A stretch of 53,547 bases of DNA from Planctomycetaceae bacterium (GCA_020850695.1 JADZEF010000390.1:1-53547), one strand, 5' to 3'; positions 25,909 through 35,249 are shown, numbered from the stretch's first letter. Numbers and translations are program-made. Notes: generated from the sequence alone by a model not told the origin.

Positions 25909-26799
25909 ATGAACCTCTTGGCACGCGGGCTTCTGACATTCGCCGTGGCATGGTCCATTGCGCGGCCCGCCGTCGCGCAGGACGGGACAACTCCCGTCAC
26001 GGTCGAGCCGCCACGCCCCGCACCCACTTCCAATGCCGCCTCGGTCCAGGTCGGCGAAGGACTTCAGTTCGGCCGCAAGCAGCTCAAGGCGCTGTTCGGC
26101 GGATTGGCCGGCATTCCGATGTGGGCGCTCGTCGGCTGTAGCGTGCTGACAGTGACCTTCGTCCTCGAACGGATGGTCGTGCTTCAGTCGCGACGCGTCG
26201 CCCCGAAGGTGTTCACGTCGCGATTCCTCAAGCGGCTGCGCGAGGAAGAACTCGATGACCACACCGTCCGCGAGCTGGTCAAGATCTGCCGCGACCACCA
26301 CAGCCCCATCGCTCAATTCTTTGCGATCGTCGTGGAAAACCATGGCCGATCCTCCTTCGAGATCCGCACGGCCGTGACGGACATCGCCGATTCCGAGCTG
26401 TTCCATCTCCGCAAGCACATCCGGGCCATTGCCGGCCTGGCCACGCTGGCGCCGTTGCTTGGGCTCTTCGGCACCGTCATCGGCATGATCGACGCTTTTC
26501 ACGCCCTCTCTCAGCAGGCGGGCGCGGGAAAGACCGAGCTGCTCGCGTCCGGCATCAGCCTCGCGCTCGTCGCGACCGCCAGCGGACTCGGCGTCGCGAT
26601 CGTTGCTTCGGTCATGTACTACTTCCTGCAGGGGAAGGTCGATCAACGCATTCAAGAGCTGGACGTTCTCACCAATCAAGCGATCTCCCTGGTCGCTTCC
26701 GACGGCCGTATCGAGTTCGACCGAAAACGTCGTCGCCCTCCGGAAGAGCCAAAAGCCAAGGAACCGGTCGCCCGACCGGAACCGGCCCGGCGTTCCTGA
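25909..26799 (+). CDS. MotA/TolQ/ExbB-type proton channel
   Basis: This 296-residue protein begins with a signal peptide (about 1-24, ending RPAVAQ). Three membrane segments follow: about 66-86 (IPMWALVGCSVLTVTFV), about 176-196 (the conserved LAPLLGLFGTVIGMIDAF) and about 218-240 (SLALVATASGLGVAIVASVMYY). These are the TolQ/ExbB signatures for proton-driven energy transfer across the inner membrane. The tail is Pro/Lys/Arg-rich. The usual ExbD/TolR and TonB/TolA genes are not adjacent. An extended leader before the first helix is frequent in planctomycete versions. Confidence 0.9.
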   Translation: MNLLARGLLTFAVAWSIARPAVAQDGTTPVTVEPPRPAPTSNAASVQVGEGLQFGRKQLKALFGGLAGIPMWALVGCSVLTVTFVLERMVVLQSRRVAPKVFTSRFLKRLREEELDDHTVRELVKICRDHHSPIAQFFAIVVENHGRSSFEIRTAVTDIADSELFHLRKHIRAIAGLATLAPLLGLFGTVIGMIDAFHALSQQAGAGKTELLASGISLALVATASGLGVAIVASVMYYFLQGKVDQRIQELDVLTNQAISLVASDGRIEFDRKRRRPPEEPKAKEPVARPEPARRS

Positions 26800-26994
26800 A
26801 GAGGATGGGGGGATGGGGCGAGGGGGAGATGGGGGAATAAGACCCCTCGACCGACTCCTCGCGATGTCCCCCCGCTCCTGGTCTTTGTCTCTGCCTTACC
26901 TCAAGCCTTTCTCCAAGAAACCAGACTCGCTCGGACATTGGCAACTCTGCCTCTCGTCCCCCATCTCCCCCTCGCCTTCCCCCCATCCTCCTTC
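26797..26994. repeat. Long G-rich / C-rich inverted repeat
   Basis: The left arm 26801-26835 and right arm 26958-26990 are near-perfect inverted copies of about 33 bases with one 2-base indel region. The core GGCGAGGGGGAGATGGGGG at 26817-26835 pairs perfectly with 26958-26976. Similarity extends a few bases outward into CTGAA/TTCAG. The two arms enclose about 120 bases without a gene. Such an element can form a large cruciform or a long RNA stem between the TolQ-like and TIGR03545-like genes. Confidence 0.75.
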
Positions 26995-27017
26995 AGACAC
27001 TCCAAGGACGGAGCGCC

Positions 27018-29114
27018 ATGAACTGGGGCTACCTGCTCACTCGCGCCGGCATTGCCGGGTTGCTCTGGGCGTTCTTTGCGTTCGGATTCGATCCGCTGGT
27101 CCGCCGCGGTCTCATCCTGACCAGCGAGACCGCGCTGGGCGGCCGCGTCGACGTCGCACGGATGGAATCGAACTTCCGCTCGCCGACGCTGCGCGTCTCG
27201 GACGTCCGAGTCGCCAATCGCGAGAAGCCGGGCACGAACCTCGTCGAGTTCAGCCGTCTCGAAGCGCGTCTCGACGGGCCATCGCTCCTGCGGAAGAAGT
27301 ACGTTATTGAAGAAGCCACGCTGGACGGATTGCGGTGGAACACACCGCGCGCCGACAGCGGAGTGATCGAGGGCTGGGAGCCCCTTTCGAAGCGGGTCCA
27401 GGGCGACTGGATTCCCGGGGTCGATCTCGATCTCAACTTCGATCTCAAGCTCGACGACGAGGTCCTGGCCTTCGGTCGCGAAGCGCTCGACGAATTCATG
27501 AAGCGGGCTCGTGCGGCGGTCGATCCCAATCAGTTGGAGTCGTATCGCGTCGCCCGTGGGCTCCAGAAGGCCTGGCCGGATCGCTTCGAAGACCTGAAGC
27601 ACCGGGTCGATCAGATCGACGATCGCGCCCGCGCCATCCAGAAAGAGGCCGCGTCCGTCAAAGGCAACACGCTCGACCGCATCAAGGCGTACGCTCATCT
27701 TCTGGAAGACGCCAACCAGCTGCTGGCCGACATTGAGCAGATCCGTTCCGAGCTTGTCGCCCTTCCGGCCGTCGCCCGCGTCGACTTCTCCGCGTTGAAC
27801 GCCGCCAAGGATCGCGACCTCAAGCGACTGTCCGAAAAGATGGAGATGGTGCGGCTCGATGGCGAAGGCCTCAGCGACCTCCTCCTCGGTCCGTCGCTCA
27901 AAGAGCAGATCCGCCGCACCGCGACGTTCGTCGATCATATCCAGCGGGTGGCGGCAAACGCTCCGGTCGATGTCGAGCCGGTGCGGATGCGCGGGCTCGA
28001 CATCGCGTTCCCCGAGCGGAACCCTGTCCCTCGATTCCTCGTCCGCTCGCTCAAGGTGTCGGGCGAGACGACGTTCGACGGCCAGCCCTTCGCCTTTGCC
28101 GGAACCGTCTGCGATGTCACCAACGACCCGCGTCTTCACGGCAAGCCCGTCACCGTCACGCTGGAAGGAAGTGGTCCGTTTCCTGTCACGCTGAAAGCGA
28201 CGGTCGATCGGACTTCCGATCAATCGGTCGATCAGATCGAAATCGCATGGGTCTCGGAGAAGCCCTCCACGTTTACCTTCGGAAACCGGGACTCGCTGGC
28301 ACTCGACGTCGCCGCCGACCAGACTCGCTGCCGCACGAAATTCGTGTTGCGGGGCCGGCACATGGAAGGGGAAGTGCAATGGTCGCAGTCTCCCGTTCGC
28401 GTGGCGATGAAGCCCGCCGCTCATACCGAGTCGCCGGAGACGCTGCATGCGTCGGCCGAGGCCCCCGCTGAACCCGGCGAAGCCCCGTCCCCCGTCCGCA
28501 CCGCCTCCGCGGAAGGAGAACGGCCCCTGCGGAGCAATCGTCTCGACATGGTCAAGGAGTCTCTGAAGGACTCTGCAGCCGTCCTCCCTGAGGACCTGCT
28601 GTGCGAGACACTGGCTCACGTCGTCGGAAGTGTCGAGGCGATCGATGCCAGTCTGAAGTTCTCGCGGCTCGACGACGGCCAGATGTCGATCTCGATCGAT
28701 TCCGAGCTGGGGCCCCACCTCGCCGACGGCCTGAAGTCGGGGCTGATGAATGCCATCGATTCGCGACGCGCGCAGTTGCAGGGGCGGCTCGACGAAGAAC
28801 TTCTCCAGCAAACGACCGAGCTTCGCATGATGATGGGCCTGCGTTACAAGGAAGTGCTCGGCAGCCTCGATCTTCGCGAGAACGAGCTGAAGGCCCTCGC
28901 CGCGCAGCTCACGCACGGGGAGCCGATTCAGATCACCGCCTTGAAGCCGCTCAAGACGCTCCGCGAATCGAGATCCGTGGGCGACGCCGAAAAGCTGCTG
29001 AAGGGTGACGTCCCGCAGAATCCCAAGGATCTTGAACACCTCCGCAAGGACGTGCGCGACATCAAGAACGACATCAAGACCCTTCGCGACGCCCGCAATC
29101 TCCTGCGGAAGTGA
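27018..29114 (+). CDS. TIGR03545-like AsmA-type membrane-anchored protein
   Basis: The 698-residue protein has one N-terminal membrane helix (about 9-28). A conserved opening follows (GLILTSETALGGRVDVARMESNFRSPTLRVSDVRVANREKPGTNLVEFSRLEARLD), which reads like TIGR03545-type proteins and resembles the N-terminal repeats of AsmA/YhdP-type lipid-bridge proteins. The middle is coiled-coil rich (about 190-310). Residues about 470-510 are low complexity. The C-terminus is again coiled coil. The family is restricted to bacteria with outer membranes and is often paired with a small membrane protein, which is not seen here. A role in envelope maintenance is inference. Confidence 0.65.
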   Translation: MNWGYLLTRAGIAGLLWAFFAFGFDPLVRRGLILTSETALGGRVDVARMESNFRSPTLRVSDVRVANREKPGTNLVEFSRLEARLDGPSLLRKKYVIEEATLDGLRWNTPRADSGVIEGWEPLSKRVQGDWIPGVDLDLNFDLKLDDEVLAFGREALDEFMKRARAAVDPNQLESYRVARGLQKAWPDRFEDLKHRVDQIDDRARAIQKEAASVKGNTLDRIKAYAHLLEDANQLLADIEQIRSELVALPAVARVDFSALNAAKDRDLKRLSEKMEMVRLDGEGLSDLLLGPSLKEQIRRTATFVDHIQRVAANAPVDVEPVRMRGLDIAFPERNPVPRFLVRSLKVSGETTFDGQPFAFAGTVCDVTNDPRLHGKPVTVTLEGSGPFPVTLKATVDRTSDQSVDQIEIAWVSEKPSTFTFGNRDSLALDVAADQTRCRTKFVLRGRHMEGEVQWSQSPVRVAMKPAAHTESPETLHASAEAPAEPGEAPSPVRTASAEGERPLRSNRLDMVKESLKDSAAVLPEDLLCETLAHVVGSVEAIDASLKFSRLDDGQMSISIDSELGPHLADGLKSGLMNAIDSRRAQLQGRLDEELLQQTTELRMMMGLRYKEVLGSLDLRENELKALAAQLTHGEPIQITALKPLKTLRESRSVGDAEKLLKGDVPQNPKDLEHLRKDVRDIKNDIKTLRDARNLLRK

Positions 29115-29244
29115 CCCCATCCCCAATCCCCTCACGGGAACCCACGTCCGGAGCGGTTTTCCCTTTTCCCCGCAAGCGACCCGGGCTTAGGATAATGGGC
29201 GACTGCCGGATGCACGTGGACCTTTGCCTGGATGCCCTCTCGCG

Positions 29245-30912
29245 ATGAGCACCTCCGAACCGACGGCCGCCGCTTCGCTCCCCTGGTGGGAACGCGGAGC
29301 CGACTGGCTGAATGCCATTCTGATCAAGGAAGCCCGGCAAGCCCTCAAAAGCCGCCAGTTCGTGCTGACATTCCTGATGCTGCTTCTCGCGGCATGGGCC
29401 GTCTCCGCCTTCGGCCTCGCCCTCTCCGGCGCCGAGGCCGAGTACGGCAACCTGGGACGCTGGTTTTTCTTCGCGTTCTATTTCGTGCTGGCCGTCGCCA
29501 CGATTCTCATCGTCCCCTTCGGGGCCTACCGCAGCCTCCTGGCCGAGCGCGACCTCAACACGTATGAACTCCTCAGCATCACGACGCTGTCTCCCGGAAA
29601 GATCGTCTGGGGCAAGCTCGGCTCGGCGATGCTCCAGCTGTTCATTTTCTACTCGGCCATCACGCCGTTCATCGCGTTCGCCTCGCTGCTCAACGGGTTC
29701 GACGTCCCGACCGCCGCCTATGTCCTCGTGATGTCACTCCTGGGGTCGATGCTCCTCAGCATGGCCAGCCTGATGTTCGCGACGCTGGCGAAGCAGCGGC
29801 TCTGGCAGGGTTTCAATTCGCTCCTCGTCCTGGGGGGGCTCGCCATGGCACTGGTGAGCACGCTGGGCGTGGTGGGGAGCGCCACCGAGTTCCGCGGAAT
29901 GCCGTTCGACGAATCCGGCTTCTGGGTCGCCACGTCGCTGTTCGTGCTGGCCGGCGTTTCCTACTTCGTGTTGCTGCATCAGATCACCGTCTCGCAGCTG
30001 ACGTTCGAATCCGACAACCGTTCCACCGGCATCCGCGTCGCGTCCAACGTCCAGGTTCTCCTCTTCTGGGCGAGCCTCATCGGAATCGGGATCTACTCGT
30101 GGCTCTGGCACGGGATGGGAATCGACCGCGAAGCGTTCGTGTTCGGGGCGATTGTCTCCGGCGTTCACTGGGCCGTCTTCGGCCTGTTCGCCGTGACCGA
30201 ACCTGACGCCCTGTCGCATCGCGTCGCACGCGGCCTTCCCCGAAACCGCCTGTTGCGGCTACTGCTCGTCCCCCTGCTGCCTGGGGGAGCACGCGGAATG
30301 CTCTGGATGCTGCTGAATCTCTTCGCCCTCTGGTTTGTCGTGGTGATCGGGGTCGCACTGGTCGGACGTGAGAGCTTCACGACTTCGGGCATGGGAAGCT
30401 GGGACTTCCAATCGGCCGTGGGCCGCGTGATCAACGAGTTCTTGACGACACTCGGGAACGTTCCGCCCAACTGGAGCATGCCGGTGCAGGTGTGGACGGC
30501 GCTGTCGTGCTACCTGGTTATCTACCTGGGAATTGGCTGTGCGGCGGGGCGGGTGCTGCGGCGGCACCTTTCGGAGCTCAATTCCGCCCATCTGCGGGTG
30601 ATGACGTTTCTCCTGCTGACGGCCGGCATCATCTTTCCGCTGCTGCTGTACTGGTTCCGCGACAACCGGCGGGCGTCGCTCTTCGACGTCACCAGCCCCT
30701 TCATGACTCTCGACCGGCTCATGAGTTCGCAGAACGCGCAAGGGTACGAGATTTACGTCCTGCTCATCGCGGCCCTGATCGTCCTGATGTTCAATCTGCG
30801 AGGGATCGCTCACGGCATTGCGGCCATCATGCGGCACGGCGCCGAGAGGGGCGGCCGCGATGACGTCGCCCCGGACGAGGTGGAAGTGGTTGAAGAGGCT
30901 GCCGTCGCCTGA
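29245..30912 (+). CDS. ABC-2-type transporter permease
   Basis: The 555-residue protein begins with NAILIKEARQALKSRQFVLTFLMLLL, a signature of ABC-2 permeases in which the start of the first helix follows an E-A-R motif. It contains about 10-12 predicted membrane segments arranged as two groups. The C-terminal tail is acidic (VAPDEVEVVEEAAVA). The GAYRSLLAERDLNTYELLSITTLSPGKIVWGKL segment is typical of planctomycete ABC-2 permeases. No ATPase gene is adjacent, so the energising subunit is elsewhere. The ATG at 29245 is preferred over a TTG 21 bases upstream. It is convergent with the pseudo-sulfatase gene. Confidence 0.85.
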   Translation: MSTSEPTAAASLPWWERGADWLNAILIKEARQALKSRQFVLTFLMLLLAAWAVSAFGLALSGAEAEYGNLGRWFFFAFYFVLAVATILIVPFGAYRSLLAERDLNTYELLSITTLSPGKIVWGKLGSAMLQLFIFYSAITPFIAFASLLNGFDVPTAAYVLVMSLLGSMLLSMASLMFATLAKQRLWQGFNSLLVLGGLAMALVSTLGVVGSATEFRGMPFDESGFWVATSLFVLAGVSYFVLLHQITVSQLTFESDNRSTGIRVASNVQVLLFWASLIGIGIYSWLWHGMGIDREAFVFGAIVSGVHWAVFGLFAVTEPDALSHRVARGLPRNRLLRLLLVPLLPGGARGMLWMLLNLFALWFVVVIGVALVGRESFTTSGMGSWDFQSAVGRVINEFLTTLGNVPPNWSMPVQVWTALSCYLVIYLGIGCAAGRVLRRHLSELNSAHLRVMTFLLLTAGIIFPLLLYWFRDNRRASLFDVTSPFMTLDRLMSSQNAQGYEIYVLLIAALIVLMFNLRGIAHGIAAIMRHGAERGGRDDVAPDEVEVVEEAAVA

Positions 30913-30972
30913 CTCCGGCGAAGTTCTCTTCCGGTGCGGCGCGCGATCACGGATGCCATGCGCAGTCGCCCG

Positions 30973-32232
30973 TCAGGGCTGTGCAACCCATTCGCGAAGC
31001 TGTCGGACTGTCTGCTCCACGCTGTCCGGCGAAGACGCGGCCACGTCGAGCGTCTCCCACAGGTCCTCGGGTTTGTGAAAAAGCTGCGCGGGTGACGACC
31101 GATCGGAATACGGGATGATCGTCAGCTCCTCGGAACGCCGCACCGCCGCCATCCCCCGCCCCGCCGCCTGCACGATCGTCCGATCGACCGCGTCCCGGTT
31201 CCGCACCAACGAAAGCAGGCTGATCGGAGCGGACGGCAAGTCGGCGGGCGTTACCATTGAAGAGGGGGCGACGCCAAACCAGTCGAGCAGCGTCGGCCAG
31301 AGATCGCGGGTCTGCGCCAGGGACTGACATCGGAAACCGTCGCGCGTTCCCGGCACGCGCACAAAGAGCGGCGTCTGGGCCGATTCACTGAAGAGTCCCG
31401 CGCTCCCCGCTGGCGGCTCCGTGCGACGCGAAAGCGTCAGGCCACGCCCTCCTACGACGATCAGCATCGTCCCGCCGTTCTCGCCGTCGCGGCGCGCTTC
31501 CGCGGAATCCAGCGCCGCCAGCAGACGTCCGAATTGAGCGTCCCAGTAACTCACGCAGCCCGCACACAGCGCCCGCGCCAGCTTCCAGTCGACGGCGTTC
31601 CACTCGCCGCTGCGCGCCGGATCGCACAGCCGTGCAATCTCCGCATCCTCCGCGTCTGCCTCTTCCTCGCTGATCTCCTCGGGAGCGCCGGCATCGACTT
31701 CCGCATACTTCAGAAGCCATTCCCGCGGTGCTGACCAGGGATCAGGAATCCCGGCTGACTGTATCCAAAGCAGCCACGGCGAACGCATCGTTCGATAGAG
31801 CCGCGGCACAAGCCGCACCGCATCGTTCACCGATTGAGCCCAGGGTGTCTCCGCCGCGTCGGCGTCCAGATCGTCGTCGCCAAGGAATACGGCGCGCGAC
31901 TCAAAGGGACGGTCCGCCGGCATGCGACGGCGATCGCGCGTCTCGCCGCGCCAGAATGTCCGGACGCCGTGCTCGCGCAGGGTCCGCAGCGCCCGGGCGT
32001 CGCCCCCGCGCATGGTCTCTGTGACATCCTTCCCGCGGAGAATCTCCAAGGGATCGGCGCTCCACCAGGGTTCCCCCACGAAGGGTTCGCCGACCCAGGC
32101 CGCCACGTGCTGGGCGAACACAATCGATTCGGACGCGAGGCGATCGAGGTGCGGGGTCCGCACCCTCAGGTTTCCGTAACAGCCCAGCAACCTCAGCGGC
32201 AGGCAATCGAGCGTGATGATGACGGCATTCAT
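30973..32232 (-). CDS. Sulfatase-like protein lacking the catalytic motif
   Basis: The 419-residue protein has the sulfatase/alkaline-phosphatase N-terminal fold (AVIITLDCLPLRLLGCYGN...TPHLDRLASESIVFAQH), and C-terminal QSLAQTRDLWPTLLDWFGVAP also matches sulfatases. The formylglycine motif CxPSR, expected about 15 residues after TPHLDRLA, is absent (the stretch is HVAAWVGEPFVGEP). The first metal motif DD is reduced to a single Asp, and the DHG metal motif is GGRG. Activity as a sulfatase is therefore unlikely. A cytoplasmic location is predicted because there is no signal peptide. It lies 23 bases downstream of a DUF1501 gene on the same strand, another member of the same superfamily. Confidence 0.8.
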   Translation of the reverse strand: MNAVIITLDCLPLRLLGCYGNLRVRTPHLDRLASESIVFAQHVAAWVGEPFVGEPWWSADPLEILRGKDVTETMRGGDARALRTLREHGVRTFWRGETRDRRRMPADRPFESRAVFLGDDDLDADAAETPWAQSVNDAVRLVPRLYRTMRSPWLLWIQSAGIPDPWSAPREWLLKYAEVDAGAPEEISEEEADAEDAEIARLCDPARSGEWNAVDWKLARALCAGCVSYWDAQFGRLLAALDSAEARRDGENGGTMLIVVGGRGLTLSRRTEPPAGSAGLFSESAQTPLFVRVPGTRDGFRCQSLAQTRDLWPTLLDWFGVAPSSMVTPADLPSAPISLLSLVRNRDAVDRTIVQAAGRGMAAVRRSEELTIIPYSDRSSPAQLFHKPEDLWETLDVAASSPDSVEQTVRQLREWVAQP

Positions 32233-32255
32233 CCCTCGATCTTCGTGCAAATCGG

Positions 32256-33629
32256 CTATGACCACAATTCGTGGACCGCTCTTCCCTCAGAGAGTCGATG
32301 GGTGCGACCGTCCGCCGTGGGAACAAGGGTCGCGGGCGAGACACCGAGGGCCTCAAAAATCGTCGCCGTGACGTCCGCCGGGCTGACCGGATCCTCCTCG
32401 ACAAAAGCGGCTTGCCTGTCGGTTCGACCGAACACCTTCCCGCCGGGCAATCCGGCGCCCGCCATCAGGATGGTGTAGGCGAACGGCCAATGGTCGCGGC
32501 TCGCCCACGGACGAGTCACCTTCGGCGTCCGGCCGAACTCGCCCATCCAGACAACGAGCGTCTCGTCCAGCAGCCCTCGTTCCGCCATATCGGCCAGCAG
32601 CGCCGAGAGCGTCTGGTCAGCGCGTGGCAGGAGGCTGTCCCGCACAAGGGGAAAGTGGTTCCGGTGCGTATCCCAGGGGTTGTTCGCCAGCTTCGCCCCG
32701 CGGCCGTCCGCCCAATCCTGCTCTTCGTTGCCCCAGTAAACCGTGACGAATCGAGACCCCGCCTCGATCAGTCGCCGCGCCAGCAGCACCGACTGCCCAT
32801 GCCGATGTAGGCCGTACGCCGCATGCGTGGCGGGCGATTCGCGCGAAACGTCGAACGCCTGCTGCATCGACGGCGCCGAGACGATCGCCAGCGCCTGCTG
32901 CTGATAGACGTCGAGCTGTGCGGTCGATGACGTGGCGGTCAGGTGCGACAACTCGCGGTCGTACTGTCGCAGCAGGCTCGAACGCCGTCCCAGTCGCTCG
33001 AGAGAGACATCGCTGGGCCGATCGAAATCCGGGGCCAGCGTCTCCCCCGCGTGTGTCACCTCGACGGGAAACGGATCCCACGCAGGCCCAAGGATTCCCC
33101 CGCTTTGTCCGGGCAGAATCCGCTTTTCCATCGTCATGGTCTGCGGGATCTGCACGACGCGCGGTAGGACGACCCGTGCCTGGTCAGCCCGCCCGAAGGC
33201 GCAGCCCATCTGCGGGAGATCGGTCTCTTCGACCTTCAATCCGCCTGCGTTGCTGACGTGCTTGTAGCCCGTCAGCGTCTGATACACCGCCGGGTCATGC
33301 ACCAACTCCTCGTGCCGCACCGACCGCACCTGCACCAGGCGATGCATCTGCCGGGCCAGCAACGGCATGTGCTCGCAGACGGTGGTCCCCGCAACCGTCG
33401 TCGCAATCGGCAGGAAAGGCCCCCGGACTTCCGCGGGGGCTTCCGGCTTCATGTCGAACAGATCGATGTGGCTCGGCCCTCCATCGAGGTAGATCAGCAG
33501 GCACGACTTCGCGCGGGGCCGCGACGATGGCGAAGCCGCTTCGGCACGAAGGTGAGAGGCGAGAGACAGCCCCGTCCCTCCGAGGCTGCCGACCTGAAGA
33601 AATCGTCGACGGGGAAGAACCGCGAGCAT
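32256..33629 (-). CDS. DUF1501 protein with Tat-like signal
   Basis: This 457-residue protein starts with LPRRRFLQVGSLGGTGLSLASHL, a Tat-type leader. Family motifs are CLLIYLDGGPSHIDLFDMKPEAPAEVRGPF, VRSVRHEELVHD, HRHGQSVLLARRLIEAGSRFVTVYWGN and WMGEFGRTPKVTRPWASRDHWPFAYTILMAGAG. The ATG at 33629 follows GAGGAGA at a 7-base spacing, which decides the start. It forms a probable two-gene unit with the pseudo-sulfatase gene. The DUF1553 partner frequent in planctomycetes is missing. The enzymatic role is not established. Confidence 0.93.
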   Translation of the reverse strand: MLAVLPRRRFLQVGSLGGTGLSLASHLRAEAASPSSRPRAKSCLLIYLDGGPSHIDLFDMKPEAPAEVRGPFLPIATTVAGTTVCEHMPLLARQMHRLVQVRSVRHEELVHDPAVYQTLTGYKHVSNAGGLKVEETDLPQMGCAFGRADQARVVLPRVVQIPQTMTMEKRILPGQSGGILGPAWDPFPVEVTHAGETLAPDFDRPSDVSLERLGRRSSLLRQYDRELSHLTATSSTAQLDVYQQQALAIVSAPSMQQAFDVSRESPATHAAYGLHRHGQSVLLARRLIEAGSRFVTVYWGNEEQDWADGRGAKLANNPWDTHRNHFPLVRDSLLPRADQTLSALLADMAERGLLDETLVVWMGEFGRTPKVTRPWASRDHWPFAYTILMAGAGLPGGKVFGRTDRQAAFVEEDPVSPADVTATIFEALGVSPATLVPTADGRTHRLSEGRAVHELWS

Positions 33630-33652
33630 CGGCTGTTCTCCTCGGGGGGTAA

Positions 33653-33717
33653 GCACGGGCACTCATGCCCGTGCGAATTCCCTGTCTCGCCAGACGCACG
33701 GGCATGAGTGCCCGTGC
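33653..33717. repeat. REPIN-like palindrome pair
   Basis: Two 22-base units, 33653-33674 and 33696-33717, are exact reverse complements. Each is nearly palindromic: GCACGGGCA and TGCCCGTGC arms around a 4-base centre. The 21-base spacer holds CGAATTCC. Such pairs of inverted palindromes are the hallmark of REPIN elements, but relation to a RAYT transposase cannot be tested in the window. Confidence 0.75.
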
Positions 33718-33748
33718 GACATTTCAGTCCGTTCTTCAGCAACTTCGA

Positions 33749-35134
33749 TCAGATGTGAATCGTCCGTCCGTCGACTCCCATCGCCGCTTCCTTGAACGCC
33801 TCGGCCAGAGTCGGATGGGCATGGCAGGTGCGTGCGACATCCTCGGCCGTCGCGCCGAACGACATGGCCGCCGTCGCCTCGGCGATGAGATCGCCCGCCC
33901 GTGGTCCAATGATATGAACGCCCAGGATCCGGTCGGTCTTCTTGTCGGCGAGGACCTTTACCAGCCCCTGGGTGTGTCCCAGGGCGCGGGCGCGGCCGTT
34001 CGCGATGAATGGGAACGTCCCCTTCCGATACTCCACTCCGTCATTCTTCAGCTGCTCCTCGGTCCGGCCCACCGCCGCAATTTCCGGCTCGGTGTAGACG
34101 ACGCTCGGAATGCAATTGTAATCGACGTGACCATACCCGGTGACGAGGTGCTCGACGAAGGCGACTCCTTCTTCTTCCGCCTTGTGGGCCAGCATCGCCC
34201 CGCCGATCACGTCGCCGATCGCCGAGAACCCCGCCACATTCGTGGCGAAGTGTCCGTCGACCTTGATGCGGCCCCGCTCGTCCAGCGCAATCCCGACGGT
34301 CTCGAGCCCCAGGTTGTCGGTGTTCGGGACGCGGCCGACGGCCACCAGGACGCGGTCGCAGGTGACGGGACTTCCATTCGCGACCTCGACGATGCACTTC
34401 CCCTTCTCGACCCGCGCCCCCGACACAGCCGTTCCGAGCCGGAACTCAAGCCCCTGCTTGGCGAAGATCTTCTGAGCTTCCGCTGCAATGGCGTTGTCGG
34501 TGCCGGGGAGAATGCGATCGAGGTATTCAAGGACAATGACCTTCGAACCGAGCCGGTTCCAGACCGTTCCCAGTTCGAGTCCGATGTATCCGCCGCCGAT
34601 CACCACCAGCGTCTCGGGGACTTCGCGGAATGTCAGTCCTTCGGTGCTGGTGCCGATGCGGTCGCCGTCGAATTGAACGCCCTTCAGCGGGGCGGGCTTG
34701 CTCCCCGTGGCAATCAGGATGTGCTTGCCTTCGAGTTCCGTCTTCCCCTGCTGGCCGGTAATGCTGATGCGTCCGGGACCTTCGATGCGGGCGTGGCCGA
34801 AGTGCCGGGCGATCTTGTTCTTGCGGAAGAGTCCTTCGACGCCCCCCGTCAGCGCGGTAACAATCTTGTCCTTCCGGGACATCATGGCAGGGAGGTCGAG
34901 CCTCACTTCTCCCACCACGACGCCGTGGCCAGCGAACTCCGTCTTTGCCTGGTGGTAATGTTCGCTCGATTCGAGCAGGGCCTTGCTGGGAATGCAGCCG
35001 ACGCGGGCACAGGTTCCGCCGAGGGCCGGCTCCTTTTCGACGCAGGCGACGGAGAGGCCCAGCTGGGCGGCGCGGATGGCGGCGACGTACCCGCCGGGGC
35101 CGGCGCCGAGAACGATCAGATCGTGCGAAGACAT
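33749..35134 (-). CDS. lpdA: Dihydrolipoyl dehydrogenase (E3)
   Basis: The 461-residue flavoprotein reoxidises dihydrolipoamide of the 2-oxoacid dehydrogenase and glycine-cleavage complexes, passing electrons to NAD+. It has the FAD-binding VLGAGPGGYVAAIRAAQLG, the redox disulfide GGTCARVGCIPSKALL (C42, C47), the NAD-binding VIGGGYIGLELGTVW and the C-terminal His-Glu dyad in CHAHPTLAEAFKEA. Length is normal. The disulfide motif has AR where LN is usual, a minor variation. The E1 and E2 genes are not adjacent, so which complex it serves is open. Confidence 0.96.
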   Translation of the reverse strand: MSSHDLIVLGAGPGGYVAAIRAAQLGLSVACVEKEPALGGTCARVGCIPSKALLESSEHYHQAKTEFAGHGVVVGEVRLDLPAMMSRKDKIVTALTGGVEGLFRKNKIARHFGHARIEGPGRISITGQQGKTELEGKHILIATGSKPAPLKGVQFDGDRIGTSTEGLTFREVPETLVVIGGGYIGLELGTVWNRLGSKVIVLEYLDRILPGTDNAIAAEAQKIFAKQGLEFRLGTAVSGARVEKGKCIVEVANGSPVTCDRVLVAVGRVPNTDNLGLETVGIALDERGRIKVDGHFATNVAGFSAIGDVIGGAMLAHKAEEEGVAFVEHLVTGYGHVDYNCIPSVVYTEPEIAAVGRTEEQLKNDGVEYRKGTFPFIANGRARALGHTQGLVKVLADKKTDRILGVHIIGPRAGDLIAEATAAMSFGATAEDVARTCHAHPTLAEAFKEAAMGVDGRTIHI

Positions 35135-35249
35135 GAAATTGGGAGTGGGGAGGTGAGGTCTCGGGCAGGGTCAGTTGGGACCGTCAGTCTAACGGACCAC
35201 CCGGTGCGAACACAGCCTTCCCGCCGCGCGATTCACCGAAGTGCGACGA

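Noticed and set aside
26901..29135. Long minus-strand frame (about 740 codons) opposite the TIGR03545-like gene
   Set aside because: Shadow frame with no recognisable domain; the plus-strand protein has a membrane anchor and conserved opening.
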